Source of the DNA: a virus
DNA: 64,000 nt
IMG/VR virus record: IMGVR_UViG_3300045971_000344
Coordinates: 186,001 to 250,000 of that record
Direction: 5' to 3' (one strand)
Part shown: positions 17,680 through 28,195 of the stretch, one piece after another
How the letters are laid out: each line of letters begins with the position of its first letter
How positions within the stretch are numbered: position 1 is the stretch's first letter
Translations under genes and position numbers: made by a program
The notes under the pieces: generated by a model
Seen by the model: the letters and a program-made list of their open reading frames with translations, nothing else
Told to the model about the DNA's origin: nothing
Database searches by the model: none

Positions 17680-20600
17680 TTAGTAGTTCCGTCCGCCATC
17701 AGCTCCGAAGGTATTTGTTCCATCAGAGGTAAATACATAAATATCAAATTTACTATTAACTGAGGTAGCAGTCGGAGCGGAACCACCTTGCCACTTCAAA
17801 GTTCCTCCACCTGCCCAAGTAACAGTATGCGAACCGCCATAAGCTACTATAACAGTGTAGGACTTACCTGCTACAGCCGAAGGTAATGTAATAGTAGTAT
17901 TAGCATTGGTAGTAAACTTCTGCATTGTTCCATTAGCCAAATCCATTGTAAAGGATGCACCAGCCGCAGGAGCATATAATGTCTCTACGTAGTTCGTAAC
18001 AACTGGATTAGTTAGGGTCTTATTAGTTAATGTCTCACTACCAGTGAGTGTAACACCACCTGCACCGGCCACCCCTTGATTACCCTGGTTACCTTGATTG
18101 CCTTGGTAACCTTGCGGGCCTTGGACGTTGGATGCAGTACCTATCGAACCCTGATTGCCTTGGTTTCCCTGATAACCTTGAGGTCCCTGACTACCAGTTT
18201 GACCTTGTGCACCGTTTAATCCTGCAGAACCTTGAGATCCTTGAGAACCAGCCGCACCTTGAGGTCCTTGTGCACCAGCCTGACCTTGTGTTCCATTCAA
18301 TCCCGCAGAACCTTGCGCTCCCTGTGCACCTTGGCTTCCAGAACCAGTAGAACCTTGAGGGCCTTGGATACCAGTAGAGCCAGAAAGGTCAGTTATAAAC
18401 TGATAAGCCGAACCTGTCCACAAATATACTTTAGCGTTGTCTGCATCTTGAACGTTTCCGGTATTGATTATCGCAAATTCACCAGAAAGAATACCACTAG
18501 GGTTTGTATCGGCTGTTAACGCCGCAACAGATGCATACGTCTTGGAGGCAACAAAGTTTTTACCTGTTAAACCCTGAGTACCTTGTGAACCTTGAGGTCC
18601 TTGGACATTTGAGGCCGCACCAACCGAACCTTGAGGACCAGTTTGACCTTGTGAACCCTGAGAACCTTGTGCTCCAGCAGAACCTTGTTGACCTTGAGAT
18701 CCAGAAGCACCTTGTGCACCTGTACCGGTCAAACCTTGGGTACCTTGAGAACCAGTTTGTCCCTGATAACCCTGGAATCCTTGATACCCGCGAGCACCTT
18801 GAGTACCCTGGGTTCCCTGTGTACCGACCGAACCTTGAGGTCCTTGACTACCTGTGGCTCCCTGGACACCAGACCCAGTAAAGCCTTGTGTACCTTGAGG
18901 GCCTTGACTACCAGTTGGTCCCTGAGGTCCAGTATCTCCAGTGTATCCCTGTACACCCGGAATATTAGATGGAGTTCCTTGTGGTCCCCTTAATCCTTGT
19001 GTGCCTTGAGGTCCTTGTGATCCAACAGAAGCCCAAATCATCCAATAGCTTGAACCAATGGCTGGGCTAGCGTTTGATGTAGCGACTGCACAGTACCAGC
19101 TAGAACCATTGTAACTTACTGCGTCTCCAATAGCGTAAGCCACACCTGAAACCCAAGTTCCTTTCCAGCGATAATTAACGTTCGCCATTGGAACCATTGG
19201 ATCAATAGCGTACCCAACTTCGAGCTCAATTATTTGTGGAGTATTTCCTGGGTTATCCCCTGAAGACATTGCTACTTGTGCCTTCCAGTATTTATAGCTC
19301 GTGCTTGTTATTGCAGAAAGAGGAATATTCTGTCCATTTGGAATATTGAAGTACTTTCCTTCTTCAAACCAGCTATGTGTACTTGGATAAGTAACTGAGG
19401 TCTTAAACGACAAATCATTAGATCCAAGCAAACGGAAACGAGGATTAGGATTATAGTAACCTGTCCAAACGGACCGTAAAGAAGTGGGCTTAATTAGCCT
19501 AATATCTTGTGAGCCAAACACTGCTGAGGTCCATACCTGAGTATCTGAGTAATAGCCTGTAGGTCCATAAAGTACAGACACCTGTGCCAGTAATGGAGTC
19601 TGTGAGCCGTTGCCCGTGATATTAATCTTGTAGTAAAAATTTCCACCATTTGGAGTAATTCCAGAAATATCAATACCATTGGTAAGGTTCAAGGTTGTTG
19701 GAGCACCCCAGTTCACGCCGTTTGTACTAAACTGAACGGTAGCCGTACAAGTATCTGGTAAATCGTAGAACGTGCAGTAGAATCCACTAAGACCCGTTAC
19801 TACTTTATCTTTAAGGATATTTGTAGAAACAATAGTTGCAGTTGTAGAGTATGACCCTTCAAGGTCAACTATGTTTGAATCGGGCTTAAAGTAAGTTGTA
19901 GCATAAGGGCTTCGTGTTTGGTATATAGTTACGATCCTACCAACACCTCCACCATTAGCGTACTGTGCTTCTTGAGTATTGTAAGCATACATACGAACAT
20001 TACTAAGTTCTTTTGTCTTCAGAACTATAGTACCAGGGGAGGAGACTACACCTGGGTTACTTCTTCCAGAATTAGATACAATACTTCCAGATACACTAGC
20101 AGTACCAGAACAAGTAATATAAATTACACCAGCACCTGTTCTCCCAGAAGCACAGCCACCTATGGCTAGTCTTGAAATGTCTCCACCCATTCCATTTAAG
20201 ATATTATCTACTGGAGGCATACCAGCCGTTCCATCCGGAGACATTCCAGTATTAAACCAAACAGGGTGAAGACCCTGATTAGACATATCTATCGTACCAT
20301 CAACAACAAGGTTGTTACAACGGAAAAATATTGTACCAGAACCACCGTAGGCGATGCACCTTGAAGAAATAGTTGCTCCTTGACCTACGGACACAGTATT
20401 CCAGTTAGGCACTTTGCTAATAGTACAAATAGCACGACCAGAAGCAGTATTAACTCCAGATATTGTTATTCCGTTATCATCGTTACCTGTACCATAATTT
20501 TTAAGCTTCGGTGTTGTAAAATAAATCTTATTACTTACTATTTCTTTTACCTTCAAGAATTCATAGTTACCATAGTTAGTGGGACTAATAGTAGAGTGAA

Positions 20601-22941
20601 GTACTACCTCGTCTCCTACTTTTAATTTTGCTTGATTAACATTTGCATTTGTAAGTACAAAGTCCTCACCTAGTTGAACAACATGGTCCCAATAAACATT
20701 GTCACAATAGGTCCAGCCACTACCATTGGGTCTTATTAAGTCACCGTCTGCCCCTGTACTATACTCAATATTTGTCCCAACTGAGATTGAACTTTCTTTG
20801 GATACAATGTTTACACTTTTAACTGGGTCAATATGAATAAGATCGTAACAATCATCTATAAAGGACCCGTTTGCTAAAGCCAGCCTAAGGTCAGCATTAG
20901 CAGTGTCAATACCTACGTCTTTTGCTGAGGCACTACTAAAGGCACCACTAGTATTCCAAACTATTGATCCACTACCAACACCTTCTACATCAATAGTTAC
21001 TTTCTGATTGGCGTTATCGTATGCAACAGTAGCACCATTACCTATAATGTCTACAGTAGAAACTGCAGAACCAATTGAGACTCCGTCTTTCTGGACAGTA
21101 AGTTTATTCAGCCCGGCTGCACCTTGAGGACCTTGTATTCCCATACCAATCGCAGATAGTACTGTCCAATCTGAGGTCGTTGTAGGAACGCTGGTTGCTG
21201 TCTGGACCTTACAAATATAAGATGAACCTTCAAAACTTACTATATCACCTTCATAATAAGTAGTGGCGTCTGCCCAAGTTCCTTTATTGATTAATCCTCT
21301 TTTTGCTAAGATAAACCAATAAGTATCTGCGGCATCAATGGGTGGGGTATGATTAGTATTAGCAGGGACCTTACTCAGATAAGAACTACCTTTGTAAAGA
21401 ACAATGTCATTCTCTTCATACCTAGTAGTTGAATTCCAGTCACCTTTATCAGATACGCCTATTGCTACGCATTCCCAATACTGAGGGCTAGCCGTAGTAG
21501 GATTAATACTTTTGTTTGCCCAGATACAACGCCAAGTACCGTTACCGTAGGTAACTACGTCTTTAACTTGGTAGGTTATATCTGTTGACCAAACACCTTT
21601 AGTTAAATAACTTGAAGGACCAACTACACCTTGGAAGCCTTGTGTACCTTGGTTTCCCTGATACCCTTGAGGTCCTTGGACTGTTGAAGGCAGACCTTGA
21701 TTACCCTGATTACCCTGGTTACCTTGGTTTCCCTGGTACCCTTGAACACCAGTCGCTCCTTGGACTCCCTGTGAACCTGTTGCACCAGTATATCCTTGTG
21801 GTCCAAGTAGACCTTGGGTACCTTGAGATCCTTGTGTACCAGTATCACCCTTCAAACCTTGTACGCCTTGGTCGCCTTTTATAATAGACGCAGGTCCAAG
21901 TGTATTTACGTAGTCATAAGTAGACCCGGTCCAGATATAAAACTTACCGTTATCTCCGTCTGAGGACTGTACGAGTCCAAATTCACCAACTAAAATACCA
22001 GGAGAGTTGTCCGCCTGCAGACTGGACAGACTTGAGTAAACCTTTGCGATTTTAAATCCCGAACCTATGCCACCCTGAACACCGACTTGACCTTGTACAC
22101 CTTGTGTTCCTTGTACTCCTGTCAAGCCCTGGGTTCCTTGAGTTCCCTGTGTACCTTGTGAGCCTTGTGCTCCAGTGTTACCTTGAGGACCTGTTAAACC
22201 TTGTGTTCCCTGGATTCCCTGAAAGCCCTGAGTTCCCTGAACCCCTTGTGTACCTTGTGCACCGTTCAATCCAGTAGAACCTTGCGTACCCTGAGGACCA
22301 GGAACAGTAGAGTCTGCACCAATTTCTCCTTGAGTACCTTGATTACCTTGATTACCTTGATTACCTTGAGGGCCTGGAACAGTAGAGTCTGCACCGATTT
22401 CTCCTTGAGGACCTTGTGTACCTGCATCACCTTGAAGACCGGTAGCGCCCTGTGCTCCAGCATCACCTTGAGGGCCAGCCGAAGTTATTTGTTTCCAAAT
22501 AGCAACATTTGTGCCTGGGTTTACGTTTATGCAATCTACAAGGCAAACCCAACCTAGACTTAAATAAACAACTAGATCTCCAACAACATAAGAATCAGTT
22601 GCTACCCAGTCACCTTTAAGGGCAATACCTTCTCCAGATTGTCCTTGAGGACCAATGGAACCATTTTGTCCGTCAATACCATTGAAGCCCTGGGTTCCTT
22701 GTGCACCTTGAGAGCCTTGACTACCTTGAGGTCCTTGTGTACCAACTGATCCATTTAGACCAGCCGGTCCTTGTGTACCCTGAGGACCTTGAGCTCCACT
22801 ACCAACTAATACTTCAGCGATTCTAGTGTCGATATACGCAGCATCGCTAAGTGTATCAATAAGATCGGTAAAGTCAGTACCTGTAGGCTTATCTCCAGTT
22901 TCAAACCTTGTCTTTAAGACGTCTAATACGACTTTTGACAT
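17680..22941 (-). CDS. Giant collagen-like tail fibre with CBM-like modules
   Basis: A 1,753-residue protein. Residues 1-~45 (FETGDKPTGTDFTDLIDTL) form a common fibre N-terminal attachment motif. Four blocks of Gly-X-Y repeats follow, unusually rich in Gln at position Y (GPQGTQG, GNQGNQG). Between them are small modules with 'W....Y..GD.V.Y.G..W.C......N.SP' that resemble carbohydrate-binding modules of family 5/12. A central region at residues ~700-1200 looks beta-helical (SGTASVSGSIVSNSGRSNPG). The last ~90 residues are a beta C-terminal knob (TITLPSAVAGKSYTVIVAYG). The collagen parts should trimerise and the modules bind surface glycans. It is the longest fibre in the window. Confidence 0.8.
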   Translation of the reverse strand: MSKVVLDVLKTRFETGDKPTGTDFTDLIDTLSDAAYIDTRIAEVLVGSGAQGPQGTQGPAGLNGSVGTQGPQGSQGSQGAQGTQGFNGIDGQNGSIGPQGQSGEGIALKGDWVATDSYVVGDLVVYLSLGWVCLVDCINVNPGTNVAIWKQITSAGPQGDAGAQGATGLQGDAGTQGPQGEIGADSTVPGPQGNQGNQGNQGTQGEIGADSTVPGPQGTQGSTGLNGAQGTQGVQGTQGFQGIQGTQGLTGPQGNTGAQGSQGTQGTQGTQGLTGVQGTQGVQGQVGVQGGIGSGFKIAKVYSSLSSLQADNSPGILVGEFGLVQSSDGDNGKFYIWTGSTYDYVNTLGPASIIKGDQGVQGLKGDTGTQGSQGTQGLLGPQGYTGATGSQGVQGATGVQGYQGNQGNQGNQGNQGLPSTVQGPQGYQGNQGTQGFQGVVGPSSYLTKGVWSTDITYQVKDVVTYGNGTWRCIWANKSINPTTASPQYWECVAIGVSDKGDWNSTTRYEENDIVLYKGSSYLSKVPANTNHTPPIDAADTYWFILAKRGLINKGTWADATTYYEGDIVSFEGSSYICKVQTATSVPTTTSDWTVLSAIGMGIQGPQGAAGLNKLTVQKDGVSIGSAVSTVDIIGNGATVAYDNANQKVTIDVEGVGSGSIVWNTSGAFSSASAKDVGIDTANADLRLALANGSFIDDCYDLIHIDPVKSVNIVSKESSISVGTNIEYSTGADGDLIRPNGSGWTYCDNVYWDHVVQLGEDFVLTNANVNQAKLKVGDEVVLHSTISPTNYGNYEFLKVKEIVSNKIYFTTPKLKNYGTGNDDNGITISGVNTASGRAICTISKVPNWNTVSVGQGATISSRCIAYGGSGTIFFRCNNLVVDGTIDMSNQGLHPVWFNTGMSPDGTAGMPPVDNILNGMGGDISRLAIGGCASGRTGAGVIYITCSGTASVSGSIVSNSGRSNPGVVSSPGTIVLKTKELSNVRMYAYNTQEAQYANGGGVGRIVTIYQTRSPYATTYFKPDSNIVDLEGSYSTTATIVSTNILKDKVVTGLSGFYCTFYDLPDTCTATVQFSTNGVNWGAPTTLNLTNGIDISGITPNGGNFYYKINITGNGSQTPLLAQVSVLYGPTGYYSDTQVWTSAVFGSQDIRLIKPTSLRSVWTGYYNPNPRFRLLGSNDLSFKTSVTYPSTHSWFEEGKYFNIPNGQNIPLSAITSTSYKYWKAQVAMSSGDNPGNTPQIIELEVGYAIDPMVPMANVNYRWKGTWVSGVAYAIGDAVSYNGSSWYCAVATSNASPAIGSSYWMIWASVGSQGPQGTQGLRGPQGTPSNIPGVQGYTGDTGPQGPTGSQGPQGTQGFTGSGVQGATGSQGPQGSVGTQGTQGTQGARGYQGFQGYQGQTGSQGTQGLTGTGAQGASGSQGQQGSAGAQGSQGSQGQTGPQGSVGAASNVQGPQGSQGTQGLTGKNFVASKTYASVAALTADTNPSGILSGEFAIINTGNVQDADNAKVYLWTGSAYQFITDLSGSTGIQGPQGSTGSGSQGAQGAQGSAGLNGTQGQAGAQGPQGAAGSQGSQGSAGLNGAQGQTGSQGPQGYQGNQGNQGSIGTASNVQGPQGYQGNQGNQGNQGVAGAGGVTLTGSETLTNKTLTNPVVTNYVETLYAPAAGASFTMDLANGTMQKFTTNANTTITLPSAVAGKSYTVIVAYGGSHTVTWAGGGTLKWQGGSAPTATSVNSKFDIYVFTSDGTNTFGADGGRNY

Positions 22942-22963
22942 TATGTTTTCTCCTCTTTATTAT

Positions 22964-23344
22964 TTATTGGATAATGAAATTTTGACCTATAATTGCTTGT
23001 CCGATAGGAGGAAGCCCTTGAGGTAAGCCATCAATAAAAGGAACAGTATCAAAAACGGCTGAGGTTACTTGGAATGTAACAGCCGTAGCAAAGTCCTTCC
23101 TACGAATAATTGTCTGAGTATCAGTTACGCGCTTGGTCTCATAGTCAGAACCGGATCCGACTACACCGTTAGTTATCTCAACACTATCAGCGGTAACTGT
23201 AGGAATCTGGGTCAGTCCAATTGGGTCATGCGTGATACAAAGAAACTCCGCATCAGTTGTTAAAGGATCAACACTAGCAATCTGGGCCATACTTGGGTTT
23301 ATCTGTGTTCCGTAAAAAACTTGACTACTTTTCCTATACGTCAT
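22964..23344 (-). CDS. Small tail-fibre-cluster protein, unknown
   Basis: A 126-residue protein starting MTYRKSSQVFYGTQ, beta-rich, with no cysteines of note other than one in LCITHDP. It sits 22 bp before the giant collagen-like fibre in the same operon and may be a connector or chaperone. The GAGT/AAGGAG ribosome site is clear. I do not recognise a family. Confidence 0.5.
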   Translation of the reverse strand: MTYRKSSQVFYGTQINPSMAQIASVDPLTTDAEFLCITHDPIGLTQIPTVTADSVEITNGVVGSGSDYETKRVTDTQTIIRRKDFATAVTFQVTSAVFDTVPFIDGLPQGLPPIGQAIIGQNFIIQ

Positions 23345-23357
23345 GTGTTCTACTCCT

Positions 23358-24353
23358 TTATGCTAAGATTAACTTCAATTTCTGGATAAATTTATCGGCC
23401 TTCATTTGATTACAGCATTCTGCGGTTCCTAGAAAACACTGTTCATAATTCCAATAATGGGAAGCCCAGCGAGACTCACAATAAAGGCACTCAAGCTCTG
23501 GTTTAACCACATAGGTAACTCCAGTTGTCCTTATGGGTACCCTATGAATTGCATCTACGGTAGTATACCCACACACTATTGGAACGTCTGTACAGCCAGC
23601 CAAATGTATGGGCCCACTATCAAGTCCTATTACAGCCCTGCTCTTGGACATTATAGTAGCCAGTTCAGAAATGGTCGTTTTGTTTCTCAAGTCTAACCCG
23701 TGTGCTGAAATGTCTTCAGGAAGGTCAGATTTTGGAATCAAATGAGTATCCATATTCATGTCGGTCTTACCAACAAATACTGGCAAGAGATCTTGCTTTC
23801 TGATCCAGGCGGCGATCTCCAGCATATAATCTGCTTTCCACGCTCTAGTCTCATCTCTATAAGTAGAAACCAAAATAACTGCACTAGAGAATGGTCCAAA
23901 TTTATCTATATTAACCTTCTTAAGTGGAACATAATTAAGCTCGTCTAGGGTCAATATTCTATCAGCGAGCTTTATGGATGCAAACTCTGAAAGGTGATAC
24001 ATACGTGGTACATTTCTTAAAATCTTGCCTTGGTTCTTTGCATTTAAGGCCGAAATAGAAAAATCAGCAGGTATCCCCCAATCATTATCCTTATCCTCAT
24101 AATTTCGGAAATTTGAATCCGGAATAAAATGAAAAAACGGTCTAAACATTTGTTTAGCCACAACCATATAGGAACAAGGATCAGTATAATAATTTTCAAT
24201 CATGTACTTTACAACTGGAACCGCCGCTATAGCGTCGCCCATAGCTAAAGTATTCAACATGAAACACGTTGGATTTAATACCCACCTTGTAATATTCTTA
24301 TTAGGAACATTCCATTTATCTATCTTTTGCTTGTGTTCTTCACTAATTCCCAT
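23358..24353 (-). CDS. Glycosyltransferase family 9 (heptosyltransferase-like)
   Basis: A 331-residue protein. Near residue 40 'AMGDAIAAVPVVKYM' is the N-terminal 'GD.....P....l' motif of ADP-heptose-type transferases. 'VILVSTYRDETRAWKADYM' marks the start of the second Rossmann domain, and 'AVIGLDSGPIHLAG' is the conserved GT9 nucleotide-sugar motif 'D[ST]GP.HLA'. Such enzymes add sugars to lipopolysaccharide core or to protein side chains. In a fibre operon it could glycosylate fibre proteins or alter the host surface. Four Cys near the C-terminus (CLYCES, QCFLGTAECC) may bind metal. Confidence 0.75.
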   Translation of the reverse strand: MGISEEHKQKIDKWNVPNKNITRWVLNPTCFMLNTLAMGDAIAAVPVVKYMIENYYTDPCSYMVVAKQMFRPFFHFIPDSNFRNYEDKDNDWGIPADFSISALNAKNQGKILRNVPRMYHLSEFASIKLADRILTLDELNYVPLKKVNIDKFGPFSSAVILVSTYRDETRAWKADYMLEIAAWIRKQDLLPVFVGKTDMNMDTHLIPKSDLPEDISAHGLDLRNKTTISELATIMSKSRAVIGLDSGPIHLAGCTDVPIVCGYTTVDAIHRVPIRTTGVTYVVKPELECLYCESRWASHYWNYEQCFLGTAECCNQMKADKFIQKLKLILA

Positions 24354-24381
24354 CTCGTATCCGCCTCTCTCTCATTTTATA

Positions 24382-24416
24382 GAAAAATAGGAGGGTAGAT
24401 TTGCCTACCCTCCTAT
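24382..24416 (-). terminator. Rho-independent terminator after the 18-residue-repeat fibre
   Basis: Twelve perfect base pairs (ATAGGAGGGTAG 24387-24398 with CTACCCTCCTAT 24405-24416) and a 6-base loop. On the minus strand the stem is followed at once by TTTTTC. It follows the stop of the 1,218-residue fibre gene. Confidence 0.8.
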
Positions 24417-24435
24417 TATCCTACTTAGGTAAATC

Positions 24436-27400
24436 TTAAACGTATGCGGCGATGAAGTCGATAATAAGCAGATCGTTTACACCAGGAGCAGTAACAAACG
24501 AAACAGTGTTTCCGCTAACAGTGTAATCGTTAGCAGGGTGCTGACGCAGACCATTGAGGTAAACCTGCTCTGTACCAGCATCAAAAGATACAGAAGTTGT
24601 GAAGTTCATATTGAAACCATCAAGGGCACCACTGAAGATATCATTGATAATTACAGATGCGCGGAATACTGCGGTCTCATCAATTACTTTAATTGCGGCC
24701 GCGCGGGCAGTTACTTCGGTCAACAGATTCGCTGTAAGAGTAGCATCAGCGTTTGTGCGGGCGGTGATCTCAGTGTTCAGGTCAGCAGTCAGAGTACTTG
24801 CGGCACTCAGGCGGGCAGTTACTTCGGTCAGCAGATCTGCAGTCAGAGTAGCATCACCAGCTACGCGAGCAGTAGTCTCGATATCCAGGTTAGCCTGGAG
24901 TGTGCTGTCTGCGCCTGTGCGGGCAGTGATTTCAGTGTTCAGGTTACTCTGAAGAGTATTATCAGCGTTTACTCGTGCGGTGGTCTCGATATCCAGGTTA
25001 GACTGAAGGGTGCTGTCTGCGGACTTACGGGCAGTTACTTCTGTCAACAGATCGGCTGTAAGGGTGTTATCAGCTGCAGTCCGTGCAGTGATTTCAGTAT
25101 TGATAGCTGCAGTACGGTCCAGAACCTCAGTAGCTACTGCATTTGTCCTTGCAGTTACTTCGGTCAGCAGATCTGCAGTCAGGGTAGCATCAGCGTTTGT
25201 GCGACTCGTTATTTCATTGTTAATTGCCGTTGTGAGGTCACCATTAGCATTACTTACTGCATTGATACGGGCAGTGATTTCAATATCCAGGTTGGACTGA
25301 AGAGTGTTGTCAGCGTTTGTCCGTGCAGTTATTTCAGTGTTGATCGCCGCGGTCCGAGCAGTAATATCAGCATTCAACTGACCCAGAGTTACAGGTGCGT
25401 CAGCGTCAACTGCATCCTGAACGTGGACGGAACCATCTGCGTTGATCTTAAGGGCATTTAAACCTGCCTCAGTTTTAACCTGTACGATTTCTGCGGCTGC
25501 AAAACCCGTTACAGGCTGAACGCTTAAGCCTTTTGCTGCACCAGCGGGGCTAAGGTCAAGGTGTTCAGAGTTTGTAACAACAGAGTCGATCTGAGTAGTC
25601 GAACCACTTACGTAGAGCTCACCAGTGATAGTCATGTTACCACTTACATTAACAGGACCGGTCATTGAAGCCGAACCGGTTTCAGAGTCAACCTGGAAGT
25701 AAATAGTATCTTCGGTGTCGTCTGTAATACGGAAGTCTTTACCGGTTGTGAGCTTGATGTTTGCAACTCCACCACCAACAGCTGTCTGATTGTAAATATC
25801 TTGCAGGGTAACTGACTGACGGGCCGTTACTTCGGTTAACAAATTCGCAGTAAGCGTATCATCAGCAGACTTACGGGCCGTTGCTTCTACGTCCAGGTTG
25901 GATTGAAGAGTGTTGTCAGCGTTTGTGCGACTCGTGATTTCACTGTTAATAGCTGCCGTACGGTCCTGAACCTCAGTAGCTACTGCATTTGTCCTTGCAG
26001 TGATTTCAGTGTTCAGGTTAGCTGTAAGGGTGGCATCGCCAGCGATACGGCTCGTAGTTTCTACGTCCAGGTTGGATTGAAGAATGTTGTCAGCGTTTGT
26101 GCGGGCGGTGATTTCAGTATTTAATGCTGCACTACCATCAGTACCTGCACTCAGGCGGGCGGTGATTTCAGTCTGCAAATCAGCAGCCAGAGTAGCATCG
26201 CCAGAGATACGGGCAGTTACTTCGGTCAGCAAATCAGCTGTAAGGGTGTTATCAGCTGCAGTCCTTGCAGTGAGTTCAGTGTTGATAGCCGCAGTACGGT
26301 CCAGAACCTCAGTAGCTACTGCATTTGTCCTTGCAGTTATTTCAGTCTGCAGATCAGCCGTAAGGGTGTTGTCTGCAGTGGTCCGTGCAGTTACTTCTGT
26401 TAACAGATTAGCAGTAACTGTGTTAATGTTACCCTGAAGGGTAGCATCTGCATTTGTACGACCAGTGATCTCAGTCTGCAGATCAGCTGTAAGAGTAGCA
26501 TCAGCGTTTGTACGGGCGGTTACTTCGTTTGCGATAGCTGTAGTAATGTCGCCAGTAATTGTGTTAGACAGGTTATTGATCGCAGTGGTCCGTGCGGTTA
26601 CTTCTGTCAACAGATCAGCAGCCAGAGTAGCATCACCAGCAATGCGTGCGGTTACTTCTGTCAACAGATCAGCTGTAAGGGTAGCATCACCAGCGATACG
26701 TGCAGTTACTTCGGTCAGCAAGTCAGCTGTAAGAGTGTCATCAGCGGCCTTACGGGCGGTTACTTCAATGTCCAGATTGGACTGAAGGGTGCTGTCAGCG
26801 TTTGTACGACTCGTAATTTCAGTATTCAGACCCGAAGTCAGTATAGCATCGCCGGAGATACGGGCAGTTACTTCTGTCAACAGATCAGCCGTAAGGGTGT
26901 TGTCTGCAGTTGTTCTAGCCGTTGCTTCAATGTCCAGGTTAGATTGAAGAGTGTTATCGGCGTTTGTCCGACTCGTGATCTCACTGTTCAGGTTACTCTG
27001 AAGAGTGTTGTCACCAGCAACTCGGCTCGTGATTTCACTGTTAATGGCGGCTGTAAGGTCACCATTGGCATTACTTACAGCGTTCATACGGGCAGTGATC
27101 TCGATATCCAGGTTGGACTGAAGGGTGTTGTCAGCGTTTGCCCGAGCAGTTGCCTCAGTAGAAATTGCGGTAGTAAGGGTAGTTGCAATGCTAGCATCGT
27201 TAGCAATAGCATCAGCAATTTCTTTCAAGGTATCAAGAGCGGCTGGTGCGCTGTTAATAACACCAGCAATAGCTGTACTGATGTTACCATCAGTTTCTAC
27301 TTTGGTGTAAACATCGGCCTTACGATAGGTGTCACCAGCCAGAGTATCAAGGTTACCCTGGATAGTTAGGTCTGCGGCTTTACGGGCCGTGATTTCACTG

Positions 27401-28092
27401 TTAAGATCAGCAGTCAGTGTGTTGTCTGCAGACAGACGGGCAGTGATTTCAGTGTTCAATGCTGCACTGTTATCAGTACCTGCGGATAAACGTGCTGTGA
27501 TTTCAAGGTTCAGGTTTGCCTGAAGAGTATCATCAGCTGCCTTACGGGCTGTGATCTCAGTGTCCAAATTGCTAGTAAGCTGTGAATCACCAGACTGACG
27601 TGCAGTTACTTCGGTCAACAGGTCTGCAGTAAGAGTGGCGTCACCAGCTACTCGGGCAGTGATTTCAGTGTTCAGGTTACTCTGAAGAGTGTTATCACCA
27701 GCTACGCGAGCCGTTGTTTCTACATCTAAGTTACTCTGAAGAGTAGCATCACCAGCGATCCTGGCAGTTACTTCAGTCAGCAGATCTGCAGTCAGGGTAG
27801 CATCTGCATTTGTCCTTGCGGTTGCTTCTGTGTTAAGATTACTCTGAAGAGTGTTGTCTGCGGTGGTCCGGGCAGTTAGTTCTGTCAACAAGTCAGCAGT
27901 AAGGGTGTTCGATGCGGAAGTACGCGCAGTGATTTCAGTATTAATATTAGCTTGGAGATTGTCCAGGCTAGTACCAAGTCCTTCGATCTTGCTCTGCTTA
28001 ATACCGGCAGCGTTAATGATCTGACTATCGGTAATACCTTCCAGTGTAGTTGCGACAGCAATTTGACTGGCTTTAATCTGTGTAATAGACAT
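24436..28092 (-). CDS. Long fibre built of 18-residue 'TEITAR' repeats
   Basis: A 1,218-residue protein. After an N-terminal ~35 residues it consists of dozens of 18-residue units of the form T-E-[IV]-T-A-R-x-x-[AG]-D-x-T-L-x-[AS]-[DN]-L-[LDN], consistent with a trimeric coiled-coil or beta-roll fibre. Two non-repeat inserts occur: near residue 270-300 (APAALDTLKEIADAIAND) and near 780-880, a beta module with GPVNVSGNMTITGELYVSGS typical of tail fibre shaft-to-tip joints. The last ~60 residues (GALDGFNMNFTTSVSF... NGLRQHPANDYTVSG) are a tip module shared with the 28434 gene. The DNA is a 54-bp tandem-like repeat over about 3 kb. Confidence 0.75.
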   Translation of the reverse strand: MSITQIKASQIAVATTLEGITDSQIINAAGIKQSKIEGLGTSLDNLQANINTEITARTSASNTLTADLLTELTARTTADNTLQSNLNTEATARTNADATLTADLLTEVTARIAGDATLQSNLDVETTARVAGDNTLQSNLNTEITARVAGDATLTADLLTEVTARQSGDSQLTSNLDTEITARKAADDTLQANLNLEITARLSAGTDNSAALNTEITARLSADNTLTADLNSEITARKAADLTIQGNLDTLAGDTYRKADVYTKVETDGNISTAIAGVINSAPAALDTLKEIADAIANDASIATTLTTAISTEATARANADNTLQSNLDIEITARMNAVSNANGDLTAAINSEITSRVAGDNTLQSNLNSEITSRTNADNTLQSNLDIEATARTTADNTLTADLLTEVTARISGDAILTSGLNTEITSRTNADSTLQSNLDIEVTARKAADDTLTADLLTEVTARIAGDATLTADLLTEVTARIAGDATLAADLLTEVTARTTAINNLSNTITGDITTAIANEVTARTNADATLTADLQTEITGRTNADATLQGNINTVTANLLTEVTARTTADNTLTADLQTEITARTNAVATEVLDRTAAINTELTARTAADNTLTADLLTEVTARISGDATLAADLQTEITARLSAGTDGSAALNTEITARTNADNILQSNLDVETTSRIAGDATLTANLNTEITARTNAVATEVQDRTAAINSEITSRTNADNTLQSNLDVEATARKSADDTLTANLLTEVTARQSVTLQDIYNQTAVGGGVANIKLTTGKDFRITDDTEDTIYFQVDSETGSASMTGPVNVSGNMTITGELYVSGSTTQIDSVVTNSEHLDLSPAGAAKGLSVQPVTGFAAAEIVQVKTEAGLNALKINADGSVHVQDAVDADAPVTLGQLNADITARTAAINTEITARTNADNTLQSNLDIEITARINAVSNANGDLTTAINNEITSRTNADATLTADLLTEVTARTNAVATEVLDRTAAINTEITARTAADNTLTADLLTEVTARKSADSTLQSNLDIETTARVNADNTLQSNLNTEITARTGADSTLQANLDIETTARVAGDATLTADLLTEVTARLSAASTLTADLNTEITARTNADATLTANLLTEVTARAAAIKVIDETAVFRASVIINDIFSGALDGFNMNFTTSVSFDAGTEQVYLNGLRQHPANDYTVSGNTVSFVTAPGVNDLLIIDFIAAYV

Positions 28093-28195
28093 GTGATCTC
28101 CTTAAAATTTTGTTTTTATTATCATTTAAAACCCTCTCTCTTTCTTTCGCTCACTCACTCACGAACTCACACGTTCTCTTTTTACACTCAGTTTA
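28093..28195 (-). promoter_or_regulatory. Leader region of the repeat-fibre gene
   Basis: About 100 bp without a gene. On the minus strand it reads as a purine-rich GTGAGT/GAGAGAGG series followed by an AT-rich stretch (TTTTAAATGATAATAAAAAC) and an AAGGAG ribosome site before ATG 28092. I see no terminator hairpin. It may be a promoter or an mRNA leader. Confidence 0.3.

Noticed and set aside
17680-22941. Numerous plus- and minus-strand ORFs inside the collagen-like fibre genes
   Set aside because: They arise from the repetitive Gly-X-Gln coding sequence in other frames and have no ribosome sites or plausible folds.
24436-28092. CRISPR-like or tandem-repeat locus
   Set aside because: The repeats stay in one open reading frame and encode 18-residue protein units, with no unique spacers.
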